DNA of 64,000 bases from NCBI GenBank assembly GCA_022264855.1, contig JABYQU010000057.1, positions 124,001-188,000 on the forward strand. Direction: 5' to 3'. This DNA comes from Lenzites betulinus (lineage: Eukaryota > Basidiomycota > Agaricomycetes > Polyporales > Polyporaceae). The notes under the pieces are model-generated. The model had not been told where the DNA came from, did no database searches, and saw only the letters and a list, made by a program, of their open reading frames with translations. Every line of letters begins with the position of its first letter. Position 1 is the first letter of the stretch. This document shows positions 12,220 through 21,107 of the stretch, one piece after another. A program made the translations under genes and the position numbers.

Positions 12220-13045
12220 ATGCACATGGCCTCTACAGACATCTCTAGCCCTGACAGTCCCGTCAGCAGTCCCGTCAACACAACATCTCCCGCTCCCATC
12301 ATCCACCCCGCCACCCCGCCCCGCCGGCCCCTCGTCCGCAACTGCGCGGGACGTATTTGCAAGGCATTCAAGAGCGCTTCCCCAACCTGGACGTCTCCAA
12401 CTTCAGTGACTTCGACATCTTGACCTTGGCGGGCGCGGCCTACGCCGGCCCCCTCGAGGAGATCAATAAGTGGCTTGCGCGCGAGCTCCACACCGCCGCT
12501 GCCTTTATGGGCAGCCGGGAGCGTGTCATGTCTACCTCTAAGGATGCATTGGACCAGGAGACAGACATCACGGGGGTGCGTCTATATTCTTAGTCAAACT
12601 TGTGGTCAGCGATGTCCTATGTGCTCACGCGGTCTGTCAGGCTAAACCGAAGCCCAACGATCCGGACGTGAAGCTTTGTGCTGTCGGGGGGAGCGACTAC
12701 TTGATGCGCATTTGGCCGGGGTCAACCAAGGCGAGGGAGTGGTGCCTGGACTTCGTCCATGCGGCGACGCGGGAGCCCGTCAATTCACCGTTCACGTTCA
12801 AGCTGTGGACCGTGGTCTCCAGCGGTCCCTGGCAGCCGACGGAGCCGCGCCGTGTTCACTCTCTGGAGCATAACTTCGGGATCAAGCCCGAAGACATGGC
12901 GAAGGGCGCGGAGAAGTTCGTGCTGAACGACGGGGAGACCTACTTGCTGTGGCGTCCCGCGCCGGAGCAGAGCATCCAGTTCACGGTGCCTAGTCGCCCG
13001 CTGCCCACGGTAGCCATCAGCAACACCAAGGTCGTTACATTTTAG
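12220..13045 (+). CDS. Uncharacterised protein, paralogous family member B (N-terminal frame unresolved)
   Basis: Diverged copy of the family at 10.1 and 25.7 kb. The conserved core is clear: LRGTYLQGIQERF, FDILTLAGAAYAGPLEEI, ETDITG, then a 65-bp phase-0 intron (12576-12640) at exactly the family position, then KPKPNDPDVKLCAVGG, EWCLDFVHAATREPVNSPF and MAKGAEKFVLNDGETYLL, ending TKVVTF. Upstream, a natural-looking Ser/Pro N-terminus (MASTDISSPDSPVSS) is open in a different frame from the core. The two frames meet in a C-rich tract at about 12300-12330 with no usable splice acceptor between them. Either an upstream exon joins at about 12258, or a one-base indel has occurred. If the indel is real, this copy may be a young pseudogene. 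Confidence 0.6.
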
Positions 13046-13384
13046 TGGACTCACATGTTATGGCGGTTAGCACGTTCTGTAAATGCAGCAATAGCATTTT
13101 TGTGGTCACCTACATAGTGCATCGAAAGAGCGTCAGCAGTGGAGTTCGCATATGCATGCGCCATCATACGTACAGTGGGTCCTTCGGCGGGGCATGTCCA
13201 TACTTACCACCACCGCCCCCTTCAAGACACGTCCATGTCCAAGACGGCGACGTTCATCATACAAGTCCGGTGCCATTCACATGCTAATCTATCCACATGC
13301 ACAACGCCAACAGCATGGTAAACTACCAAGTCCAAAGCGTCGCGCCTCAACGTCTGCGCTGCTCTCACACCCGCACACGTCCGC
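13046..13384. other. Convergent intergenic region
   Basis: About 340 bp between the stop of paralogue B (plus) and the stop of the VTT-domain gene (minus). It should hold both 3' UTRs. No ORF or repeat of note. Confidence 0.5.
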
Positions 13385-15992
13385 TCAGAAGGGCGTCGCA
13401 GAATACGCAGGCGGCGGTGGCGCGCCGCGCGCGTCCGCATGCACCGCCGAGCTCTCGTACGCCGCGTCCTCCTCCGAGGCCTCGCGCGACGGCGCGCCCA
13501 CGGCGGTGTAGAATGTCGCGTCCGTCGCCTCCGCCGCGTGCCCGCGGTCGTACGGGTTCGGCATCGGCTGCGGGTCCTCGAACGGGTTTGACCCCTTCTC
13601 CGAGACCGGCAGCGGGGGCATCGGCGGCGGCGGAGGCTGCGGGTACGCGCCCTGCGTCGGGGTCACCGGTGCAGACCCCGGGGGCGGGCGTAGCGGCGGC
13701 GGGGCAGCGTAGGGCTGGGCGGAGGACTGCGATGGGCGGTGCTGTTGGGCGAATGTGCCCGGGGGCGGGGAGCCGTACCCGCGCGGGGGTGCTTGGCGTT
13801 GGTACGACACTGCTTGCTGCTGCTGCTGTTGCTGTTGAGGGCGCGGCTTGACACGCGCGCTGTCTGCGAAGGGGTTCTGTGCCGCTGGGTATGGGTATCC
13901 GGCGCCGGGAGGAAGCGGGTTCGTTCTCTGCTGAGGCTGTCCTTGTGTCTGGGGCTGGGGCCGGTATTCGCTCATCGGATATCTGTCGCCGGTGAGCGTG
14001 CGTTGGGGGTTGGGGCGCTGAGGTTGTGGCGCATACATGGGAGCGTTGTCGACCGCGCGCCCTTCCCTGTCCCATTGTTGATATGACGGGCGGCCAAAGG
14101 ACTGCGCGTTAGCCGTGAGAGGGATCTCGACGTCGGATACGTTCGGGTTGAACACCGAGACAGTAGACTCCAGGATTGCGGGGTGGGCACCAGCGGAATA
14201 CGGCAGGCCCGGGGTGGCGGACATTGCAAGCTTCGCTTGCCTGTGCAAGAAGGGCGGTGTCAGTGGCTGAATGTTTGACACAAACGCGATGAGACGCACC
14301 TGGCCTTGCGGCGGTCGTAGATAACATGTGGCTTCGCCTTGTTCATCTTGTGATAGATGTACCACATAGCGCCAATAGTGATCAGTGCCGTCGCGCCCAG
14401 CACCACGTCCTTGATGATTGTGTCCCGAGTGTTCGACTGGCCTATAAAATACCATATTTGAGCTACTGCAGATGCTCTATAGCGACAGGGAGCGCACGTA
14501 CCATCCTCAGACTGTTCAAGTGCTACACCGAGGTAGACAGTGATGAACTGCTTGGGAAGAGACAAGATGGCCGCAATCGAGAAGGTCCAGATACCCATAC
14601 CGCATGTCGAGAACACGGCCGTAGTGACTATGGGCCAGGATGCATTAGCTCACGCGTAGCACAGGCAGGCTTTAATCAGAAGCTTACAATGTCCGGGGAT
14701 GGCACTCAAACGCGCAATGAGTGCGATCTTGAAGCCGCCCTCACGCACAACGCGCGCCAAACACGCATATGACAGCTTGTTCTTCTCGAGCTTCTCTCCG
14801 CGCGCCGCGCAGCAGTGCTTGAAGGCGCTTCATTAGGCGTAGGCACCAGATCGATGGTGGGAATTCCGATGACGTGCGATGACGGCGGACAAGGGTGCAG
14901 TTGTGGTTAGCTTCTCGCCTCAAATTCGAGAAGGAAGGGGCCTACTAGAAGTTGCCGACTTCACCGAGGAAGGTTCCCGCCGCGACGATCGCAAACCCGA
15001 GCCAAAGTCCCCAGACGAGACCGCACAAGATGGCCACAATTTCGTGGCCGAAAAGCTGGTTGGGTGACATGTTAAGAATACACACCCAAGTACTGAAGTC
15101 GATGGGCACAGCTTACCGGGGGAAATGATATTACAAACAAGACGCCAATCGGGATCAGCCAGCCGAAAGGGAGACTGTAGGGATGGGTCAGTGCTGCGTT
15201 AACTGACAGGAACGAACGGGATAGAAGCTGGTAACGTTCGACGTGCAAGTGGCGTGCCGTAGGGGGTGACAGTTGCAAGAAGCTCCTCCCGGTAGGATCA
15301 AGAAAGTGGCGCAACGCGGTGCGCAGGCAGCAAGCGCATCTCCGCCACGCGGACGTAGTACCCGACCCTTGTCGCCCACAAGCGAGCGTTGGCCGCATGG
15401 CGTTGCGAGATTTTGAAGGGATACGGAGGAACGAGGCAGAAGTAAAACAAACACTCACTTATGCATCCAGTCTGCGGCGGGCTTGAGCCAATCCACAATC
15501 TGTTTGTGGTAGACCGTGAAGAGGATGACACCGGCAAGACTGATAGCAAATGCGACGTAGTACCCTGCGCAAACTAGTGAGCGGGAGCGAAGACGGCGCG
15601 CAGAGGCGGAACGCACAAATCCAGTCTTTCCGGATCCAATACCTCCACTTCAGCATGGTCTCCCAGTCGAATACACTCGTCTTCGCGAGTTCCTTGGCCT
15701 CGCTCGGTGTTGGACTGGGGGTGCGGTTCACGGCCCTGAGGTCGACGTTGGCTACGGCGGGCCTCCCCCGCTCCCAGCCACGAGCCTCTTTCGCGTACCC
15801 GCTGTCTTTGTGTGATATGTTGCGGTCTTCGTCGCCATGGCCGCTGCTGGAGTCGCTGTCGAGAGAGGCGGCACTTGCGTCGTAGCCGCGTCGGTGTGGG
15901 GGGTATGGGTGGGTGGGGGCGGTGGATACGCCGGCGTAGGGGATGTTTGATTGGGGAGCGCGAGGGCTGTATGCCGGATATGCAGAGGCCAT
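13385..15992 (-). CDS. SNARE-associated Golgi / VTT-domain membrane protein (TVP38/TMEM64 type) with long Pro/Gln-rich tail
   Basis: Polytopic membrane protein of the DedA/VTT superfamily, probably acting in Golgi or late secretory membranes. The ATG is at 15992. About 125 N-terminal residues are hydrophilic and Ser-rich (SLDSDSSSGHGDEDRN). Then come membrane segments: YYVAFAISLAGVILFTVY, LPFGWLIPIGVLFVISFPP and the VTT core GHEIVAILCGLVWGLWLG with IVAAGTFLGEVGNF. The conserved amphipathic region REGGFKIALIARLSAIPGH follows, then IWTFSIAAILSLPKQFITVY and a last segment (VLGATALITIGAMWYIYH). After HVIYDRRKAR comes an unusually long cytosolic tail of about 280 residues rich in Pro, Gln and Tyr, including an eight-Gln tract near 13820 and PPP runs, ending PPPPAYSATPF. 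About seven short introns split the membrane part; the tail is mostly one exon. The family call is firm, the compartment is inferred. Confidence 0.85.
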
Positions 15993-16384
15993 TAGGTGCG
16001 TAGATTAGGACGTACAAGCGCAAGGGCGCGGAAGAGATTGAGGGCGGGTATCGGGTGCGTGTTGCCAGAACCAGCAGCGGGACGAGAAGAAGAGGGGGGA
16101 AGAGCGTCGTGAGCGGAAGAAAGGAAAGGAGGGTGGGGGGCGGTGAGGAGGAAGAGTGAGAAGGGGGCGGTGAGGAGGAGACTCAGAAGGGCGGTGGTTG
16201 TTGGGACTCTCGGGGACCGGCCTTGGCGGTACCCTCCGGCTCACTTTCCCACGCCGCGCTTGTTCCTTCGCGCGCCGTCTTCTAAACTTCTATCATTTCT
16301 CTCGCAACTTGTCAGAACATGGGCCTTTGCATCGTTCACAAGAGTACCCGCGTCCTCAGACACAACTACTAGTACCTGGTCTGC
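15993..16384. other. Upstream region of the VTT-domain gene
   Basis: About 390 bp containing a purine-rich stretch on the plus strand (about 16085-16200, GGAAGAGG-like), which is a CT-rich leader on the minus strand, consistent with a fungal 5' UTR/core promoter. No gene. Confidence 0.45.
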
Positions 16385-16601
16385 CATGAAGGTGTTCCAC
16401 ACATGGCGACGCGCTTAAACCACTGAGGGGAGTATCCTGCGCATGCGACCTTAAGCGCCCATAGTCAATCAGCTAAACGCAGCCGTCGTCACCATGGAGG
16501 AGGTTCTTCGGTTGGATGTCGCTATGCGCGAGCACCAGCGGCAAGGCGTCGAAGGTGTAGTTGCTGATGCGACAATTGACCTCGACGCAACTCTCGAGCG
16601 T
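16385..16601 (-). pseudogene. Aminoglycoside-phosphotransferase-like kinase fragment (broken)
   Basis: The minus strand reads the catalytic-loop pattern of fungal APH-like kinases: LPLVLAHSDIQPKNLL, then GDDGCV, an in-frame TAG at 16475-16473, then LIDYG, and after a frame change GYSPQWFKRVAM. The order (H-x-D-x-x-x-x-N, then the V-W-L-I-D-W-type metal-binding segment, then G-Y-x-P-x-W-F) matches the C-terminal half of that family. TAG sits where the family usually has Trp, so a TGG to TAG change is likely. The N-terminal lobe is not recognisable upstream. This is a relic, not a gene. Confidence 0.6.
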
Positions 16602-16793
16602 ATGTATTATGCAGGAGCCAACGGTAAGAGTCGTAAGACGTGAATATTGGTCTCCTTGCGCGCGCCGTATCTGGTCGTCAACGTGTCAACGACGCGTCCA
16701 AGAGACTACGCAGCGGCGGCGGACTTGAACAAAAAGCGGTGTCGCGATCAACGCTCCGCTTGGCATCAGCGTCGCTACAAAAGACTCTCTTCA

Positions 16794-16871
16794 AGGCGCT
16801 ACCAGGGCTCGAACCTGGGTTTTGGGAACACTCTTCAGAATCCCAAGTGATAACCGCTACACTATAGCGCC
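16794..16871 (-). tRNA. tRNA-Gln (anticodon CTG) with a 6-nt intron
   Basis: Read on the minus strand from 16871. The acceptor stem GGCGCTA pairs with TAGCGCC, with T as discriminator as in yeast tRNA-Gln. The D arm is GTGTAGCGGTTATCAC. The anticodon stem TGGGA/TCCCA encloses TT-CTG-A, and the T arm is CCAGG-TTCGAGC-CCTGG. Between position 37 (A) and 38 (T) there are six extra bases, AGAGTG, at the canonical tRNA intron site. It sits between the kinase relic and a small hypothetical gene. A pseudogene is unlikely because all stems pair. Confidence 0.9.
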
Positions 16872-16921
16872 ATACACAATGTTAATTATTAGAACATTAT
16901 GTTTGCCCTCCACAGATCTAG

Positions 16922-17347
16922 CTAGTCCCAGTCGACGACCACAAAGCTGTCTAACGACCCAGCGCGCGAAGTGGAATCACCCCGGCGTCGTCCACGCAAG
17001 GGCGCTGTCAGGGACTTCCACCCTTTCAGCAGTGCACGATGCACGGCATGGCGCACAGCACTGGTGCTCCCTCGCAGCTTGCGCAACGTCGTGCGTTTAG
17101 AGGTTCGCATCCTTGGGAGAAGGTCATTGACTCGTTCATGGTGTAAAGCATACTTCAACGCGAGAACGTACGACGGATATTCCGCTGGAATGCCAGCGGG
17201 CAAGCTGTCACGTTTCTCCTCTATGTCATAGCGTCCTTGTCGAATGAGCATAGCATCTAGTGGCCACACTTCATTCCCGTATTCGAGATGTGGTGTCGCG
17301 GCGGGCCACACTCTGGCTTTACGGCGCTGAGTTGCTTGGGATGTCAT
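16922..17347 (-). CDS. Small hypothetical protein (141 aa), promoter interrupted by a LINE
   Basis: I do not recognise the family. A single open exon encodes 141 residues, starting MTSQATQRRKARVWP and ending DSFVVVDWD. It is basic in the middle (MRTSKRTTLRKL, LRGRRRGD), with a helical segment PSYVLALKYALHHERVNDL, and has no signal peptide or membrane segment. The leader (17348-17489) is CT-rich on the minus strand, as expected for a fungal 5' UTR. The TATA box that should serve it now lies 2.7 kb away at 20258-20265, because a LINE inserted between them. The gene may therefore be silenced, or driven by sequences at the 5' edge of the LINE. Confidence 0.55.
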   Translation of the reverse strand: MTSQATQRRKARVWPAATPHLEYGNEVWPLDAMLIRQGRYDIEEKRDSLPAGIPAEYPSYVLALKYALHHERVNDLLPRMRTSKRTTLRKLRGSTSAVRHAVHRALLKGWKSLTAPLRGRRRGDSTSRAGSLDSFVVVDWD

Positions 17348-17489
17348 GGCGGTTGGGGGCCGTGGTGAGTGAGTTCGTAGGGGTGTTTATCAGGATGTCC
17401 CAGCGCACTACGCAGGATGGCGGGAGAGTTGAAGAGTGAGAGACACGCAAGCCCAGTGAAGGTGTTATGGACGACGATATCTGGTGAGC

Positions 17490-17503
17490 GACCGACGGGC
17501 CTT
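17490..17503 (+). repeat. Target-site duplication of the LINE, left copy
   Basis: GACCGACGGGCCTT, identical to 20247-20260. The two copies bracket 17504-20246 exactly and mark the insertion ends. Confidence 0.85.
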
Positions 17504-19942
17504 GTGTCCGTTGTCATCCCGAAGCCGTACAAGGAGGACTATTCGAAGATCAAGTCCTACCGACCCATTGTACTCCTGAGCACCATCGGCAAGCTGATGG
17601 AAAAGGTCATTGGCGAGCGTCTTCACTTCGAGTGCGCGGCGCACGGCATACTCCACCCCAACCAGTTTGGCGGTACTAAAGCTCACAGCACCATCGACGC
17701 GGCCACCTGCCTGGTCACTCACGTGCGGGCAGGGTGGCGCCAGAAGCTTGTGACCTCGTGCCTCGCCTTCGACGTTGCGCAATTCTTCCCCTCCATGAAC
17801 CACGAACTCTTGTGCCTCATCCTCGAACACTACGGCTTCTCGCCCACCCTCGTCCAGTTCTTTCGGCACTACCTCCGGGGCCGCCAGACGTGCTTCCGGT
17901 GGGGCCGCGCGACCTCACCTTGGTTCGACACCCCCCCTGTCGGCGCTGGACAGGGCTCCTCCCTATCCCCCATCGTCACAAACATCTACATATCCCCGGC
18001 GCTGCACGTGCTCTTCCCGGTCACAACCATCGCTAGCGACACCGCCCTGCAGTTCTTCGTCGACGACGGCACCTGGATCGCGACGTCCCCCTCCATCGCG
18101 CAGAACTGCGTCCTCCTGCGCGAATGCTACCTCCGCACGGTGGACGCCCTCCGATGTCTCGGCCTCGTCACCGAACCTGACAAGAACGAACTGATGCATT
18201 TCGTGTCAGCCCGCCTCCACAACGCCGGCGACCCTCAAACCCCACTCGACCTCGGCCCGCATGGCGTCCTGCGGCCTAGCCCCGTTTGGCGTTACCTGGG
18301 CGTGCGTCTCGACTCGCGCCTCACCTTCCGCGCGCACGTCTCGTATTTCGCGGAACGCGCCCTCACCACCGTCAACGCTATGCTCATGCTGGGGAACTCC
18401 GTCCGCGGGCTGTCGCCATTGCAGCGCCGCACCCTATACATCTCGTGTGTCCTCCCCCTCCTAACATACGGCGTCGAAGTCTGGTACCGCACCAAGGGCG
18501 TCAAGCACCTCCTCAAGCCTTTGGTCGCGGCGCAGAATCGCGCCCTCCGCTGGATCACCGGCGCCTTCCGAACGACGCCAACTGGGGCCTTGAACGCCTT
18601 CGCGGGCATCCTCCCCTTCCACCTCCACTGCCGTAAACTCCAAGATCGCTTCTTCCTCCGCATCCACACTCTCCCCGCTTCCCACCCCCTCCGCGCCGCC
18701 TTCCCACTCGTCTTCGACCGCTCTCCCCTTGCCCCGTACATACGTTTCCTACCCTACTTGATTCCCCCCACTCCCGAGATCCCCCTCACTGAGGTTTTCG
18801 ACAGCATGTACCCCGATCGCCCGCTCATCACGGAGACCTTCGATCCACTCGACGACGAATGCCGGCCGGGCAACCGCGTACGCGACATCTTCCACGACCG
18901 CATCACCTATCACCTCGACCACCCACCCAAAGGCGACGACAATGCCATCGAGCAGTGGATCGCCGCCGACCTACGCCCGCGCATACAAGCCGCCTACCAG
19001 GACGACGACGCACTGGTCTTCTTCACGGACGGGAGCTCCTACATCATGGACCCCAACGACTACTACCTCGGGTCGGCTGCAGGCTTCAGAGCCTATCGGA
19101 ACGGCAGACTACAAGCAACGCACGCGGTGTACACCGGCTACGCCTTCTCCTTCGACTGTGAACTCATCGCGCTCTCTCTGGCCATTGGACACGCCTACCT
19201 CAAACGCCAGCACCACGTCCATATATTCTGCGACAACGAGAGCGCGCTAACTAGCCTCACTGACACGTCTCGAGGCCGCATGGCCGCGGTCAACTCATGC
19301 CGCATCCTGCGCGACTGGTTCGAGCGCCACCCCGAGAACCACCTCCACCTACACTGGTGCCCAGCGCACTCCGGTGTCGAGGAGAACGACGCAGTCGACG
19401 CGGACGTCAAGTACATGGCGCGGTCAGCGGAACGAGGCCACCACAACATCCCCGACTACAACGGTCGCTTCCCCCGGTCGTATGCGTATCGCAAACACTG
19501 CATCACATCCAGCATCCTTGAGACCTGGGAAGAGGAGGTGCGGCGCGATCCCGCGAAGTACTTCGGGCACACCCACTTCCGCCACCCAGCCTTCCGTCAG
19601 CTCAAACACACGCGCAATTTCCCGCTGAAGCGACTCGGCGGACGTCCCACCCTCGTCGCGCGTTTCGTGCGCTGTCTCACCAATCACGCCCCCACCGGCT
19701 GGTATCGCAACCGTTTCCGCTCTAGCCTCAACGAGCCCACCATGTGCCGGCTGCACTCCGGGCCCCCGGCGTATCACACACGCGAACACGTCCTCTTCGA
19801 ATGCGATCACTACACACGGCGGTACCGCTACTCCTCGGTCGAGGACCTGCTGTCGTCGATGGACCCGTTCTACCAAATCACGGAGTTCTTGAAGGACAAC
19901 CCCACGGCGTTGTCTTTCGACGACATTCCCGGCGGCGCCTAG
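17504..19942 (+). CDS. LINE reverse transcriptase–RNase H polyprotein, 5'-truncated
   Basis: Partial ORF2-type protein. RT motifs in order: SYRPIVLLSTIGKLMEK, CLAFDVAQFFPSMNH (catalytic Asp of motif A), PVGAGQGSSLSP (motif B) and LQFFVDDG (motif C, F-V-D-D), then VWRYLGVRLD. An RNase H domain follows with its acidic residues: FFTDGSSY, DCELIALSLAI, FCDNESAL and HWCPAHSGVEENDAVDADV. Near the end, a C-x-H...H-x-x-x-E-C arrangement (MCRLH, THEHV-like TREHVLFECDHY) resembles the terminal zinc knuckle of such elements. The frame stays open for 29 further codons upstream (from 17417), but those are host leader sequence, not element. Confidence 0.9.
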   Translation: MSVVIPKPYKEDYSKIKSYRPIVLLSTIGKLMEKVIGERLHFECAAHGILHPNQFGGTKAHSTIDAATCLVTHVRAGWRQKLVTSCLAFDVAQFFPSMNHELLCLILEHYGFSPTLVQFFRHYLRGRQTCFRWGRATSPWFDTPPVGAGQGSSLSPIVTNIYISPALHVLFPVTTIASDTALQFFVDDGTWIATSPSIAQNCVLLRECYLRTVDALRCLGLVTEPDKNELMHFVSARLHNAGDPQTPLDLGPHGVLRPSPVWRYLGVRLDSRLTFRAHVSYFAERALTTVNAMLMLGNSVRGLSPLQRRTLYISCVLPLLTYGVEVWYRTKGVKHLLKPLVAAQNRALRWITGAFRTTPTGALNAFAGILPFHLHCRKLQDRFFLRIHTLPASHPLRAAFPLVFDRSPLAPYIRFLPYLIPPTPEIPLTEVFDSMYPDRPLITETFDPLDDECRPGNRVRDIFHDRITYHLDHPPKGDDNAIEQWIAADLRPRIQAAYQDDDALVFFTDGSSYIMDPNDYYLGSAAGFRAYRNGRLQATHAVYTGYAFSFDCELIALSLAIGHAYLKRQHHVHIFCDNESALTSLTDTSRGRMAAVNSCRILRDWFERHPENHLHLHWCPAHSGVEENDAVDADVKYMARSAERGHHNIPDYNGRFPRSYAYRKHCITSSILETWEEEVRRDPAKYFGHTHFRHPAFRQLKHTRNFPLKRLGGRPTLVARFVRCLTNHAPTGWYRNRFRSSLNEPTMCRLHSGPPAYHTREHVLFECDHYTRRYRYSSVEDLLSSMDPFYQITEFLKDNPTALSFDDIPGGA

Positions 19943-20246
19943 CGCGTTCGCCCTCGCCCAGCGCGCGCGGATCTCGCTCCCCCCCCCATGCTTCTCCCTC
20001 TCCCTCCTCACACACGCCTATGACTATGATACATTACTACAATACGCCCCTATGCGACACACGGACTAACCCCTTCTTACGCTACTTACTGGATTGAAAC
20101 GGCTATGCCGTCGCATCTCTTACACATGTTAGCGGGGCCATTTAGAAAACCCGCCTAGTCCTACCCACTCTAGACGGCCGTATAGGCACTACTCGTAGTG
20201 TAGCAGCAGTAGCTAATACATTACAATCAGATCAAAAAAAAAAAAA
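17504..20246 (+). mobile_element. 5'-truncated LINE (non-LTR retrotransposon, probably Tad1-like)
   Basis: The left border is the end of a 14-bp duplication (17490-17503). The right border is a 13-A tail (20234-20246) followed by the second copy of the duplication. The insert starts inside the reverse transcriptase domain, so ORF1, the endonuclease and the first RT motifs are missing, as expected when reverse transcription stops early. The remaining coding sequence is undamaged to its stop at 19942, and the duplication is perfect, so the insertion is recent. The 3' UTR is about 290 bp. Confidence 0.9.
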
Positions 20247-20260
20247 GACCGACGGGCCTT
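20247..20260 (+). repeat. Target-site duplication of the LINE, right copy
   Basis: GACCGACGGGCCTT directly after the A tail. Its last bases overlap the displaced TATA box at 20258-20265. Confidence 0.85.
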
Positions 20261-20265
20261 TTATA
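20258..20265 (-). promoter_or_regulatory. Displaced TATA box of the 141-aa gene
   Basis: TATAAAAG on the minus strand, preceded by CC and followed by GCCCGTCGG. Without the LINE it would lie about 150-160 bp upstream of the ATG at 17347. On the gene side of the insertion the corresponding bases are now AGGACACAAGG-like element sequence, so the box is lost there. Confidence 0.6.
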
Positions 20266-21107
20266 GGCGCGATTAAACAAAGAGGGGCCTGTGCCACCTA
20301 CTGTTTTCATCTTTCAAAGCGTACCTTCGTGGCACCACGGCAGCATATCCGTGGTGAACAAAGGGCACGGAGTTCGATGCCACTGTGGCACATCAAACGC
20401 TCAGAGCTAGAGCCGGCGTGCGTCGACAAGACGCAACCTCCGGCAACACCAAGGATCAACTTACCGGTTCAGCCAACGTACTACTGAAACATAAAGCAAA
20501 GCCATTAAGGTAGGCTTATGGACGTACCTTCTCGACCGTGGACATGAGAAGAAAAAAATAAACAAAGATACCTGACGCTCGCGCTGAAACCTGGGGTGTG
20601 TCGGTCACAGAGTCATGTTCCGTTCTATCGGACGATCACAGCGCATAGGCCAATACAAACCGGGCAGAACTGCAATAGATGAGGTTAATAGTGGAGACGA
20701 TATGATGTACGAACCGAGCATAAGCCACGTAGTCTGCATGTACATCCCGAGTCCAGAGAGACACGCATGTGCAGATGTAAACGTAGTCGACAAGCCCAGG
20801 TCAGACAATGCAATAGGACCAGCATGACAAGACCAGCAGTACGTGAGATTGTAATACGACCAGAGACAAGCGGCGGAAACCATGATGGTGGATGAGACGA
20901 GGTCAGGCCAGCAGGCTGAGCGCGGACTAAGTCGGGCTGATTAGGTAAACCCCACGTTGCCCATATACAGTTACTTATATAGGCTAAGAGATCAAACTCA
21001 GCCAAATTTTTGCTCAAGTCCCGAGCGCCTTTTCCAAAATCCATCTCTCCTCCTTCGCTTCCTTCTCTTCCTCCCCCTTCTTCCCTCTCCGCCTGGTTTC
21101 TGCAGAC
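20266..21107. other. Intergenic region (former upstream region of the 141-aa gene, and importin promoter)
   Basis: About 840 bp. The first part is the presumed original upstream region of the small gene. The last 100 bp before 21108 are strongly CT-rich, consistent with the importin leader. A 169-codon minus-strand frame here is not supported as a gene. Confidence 0.5.
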
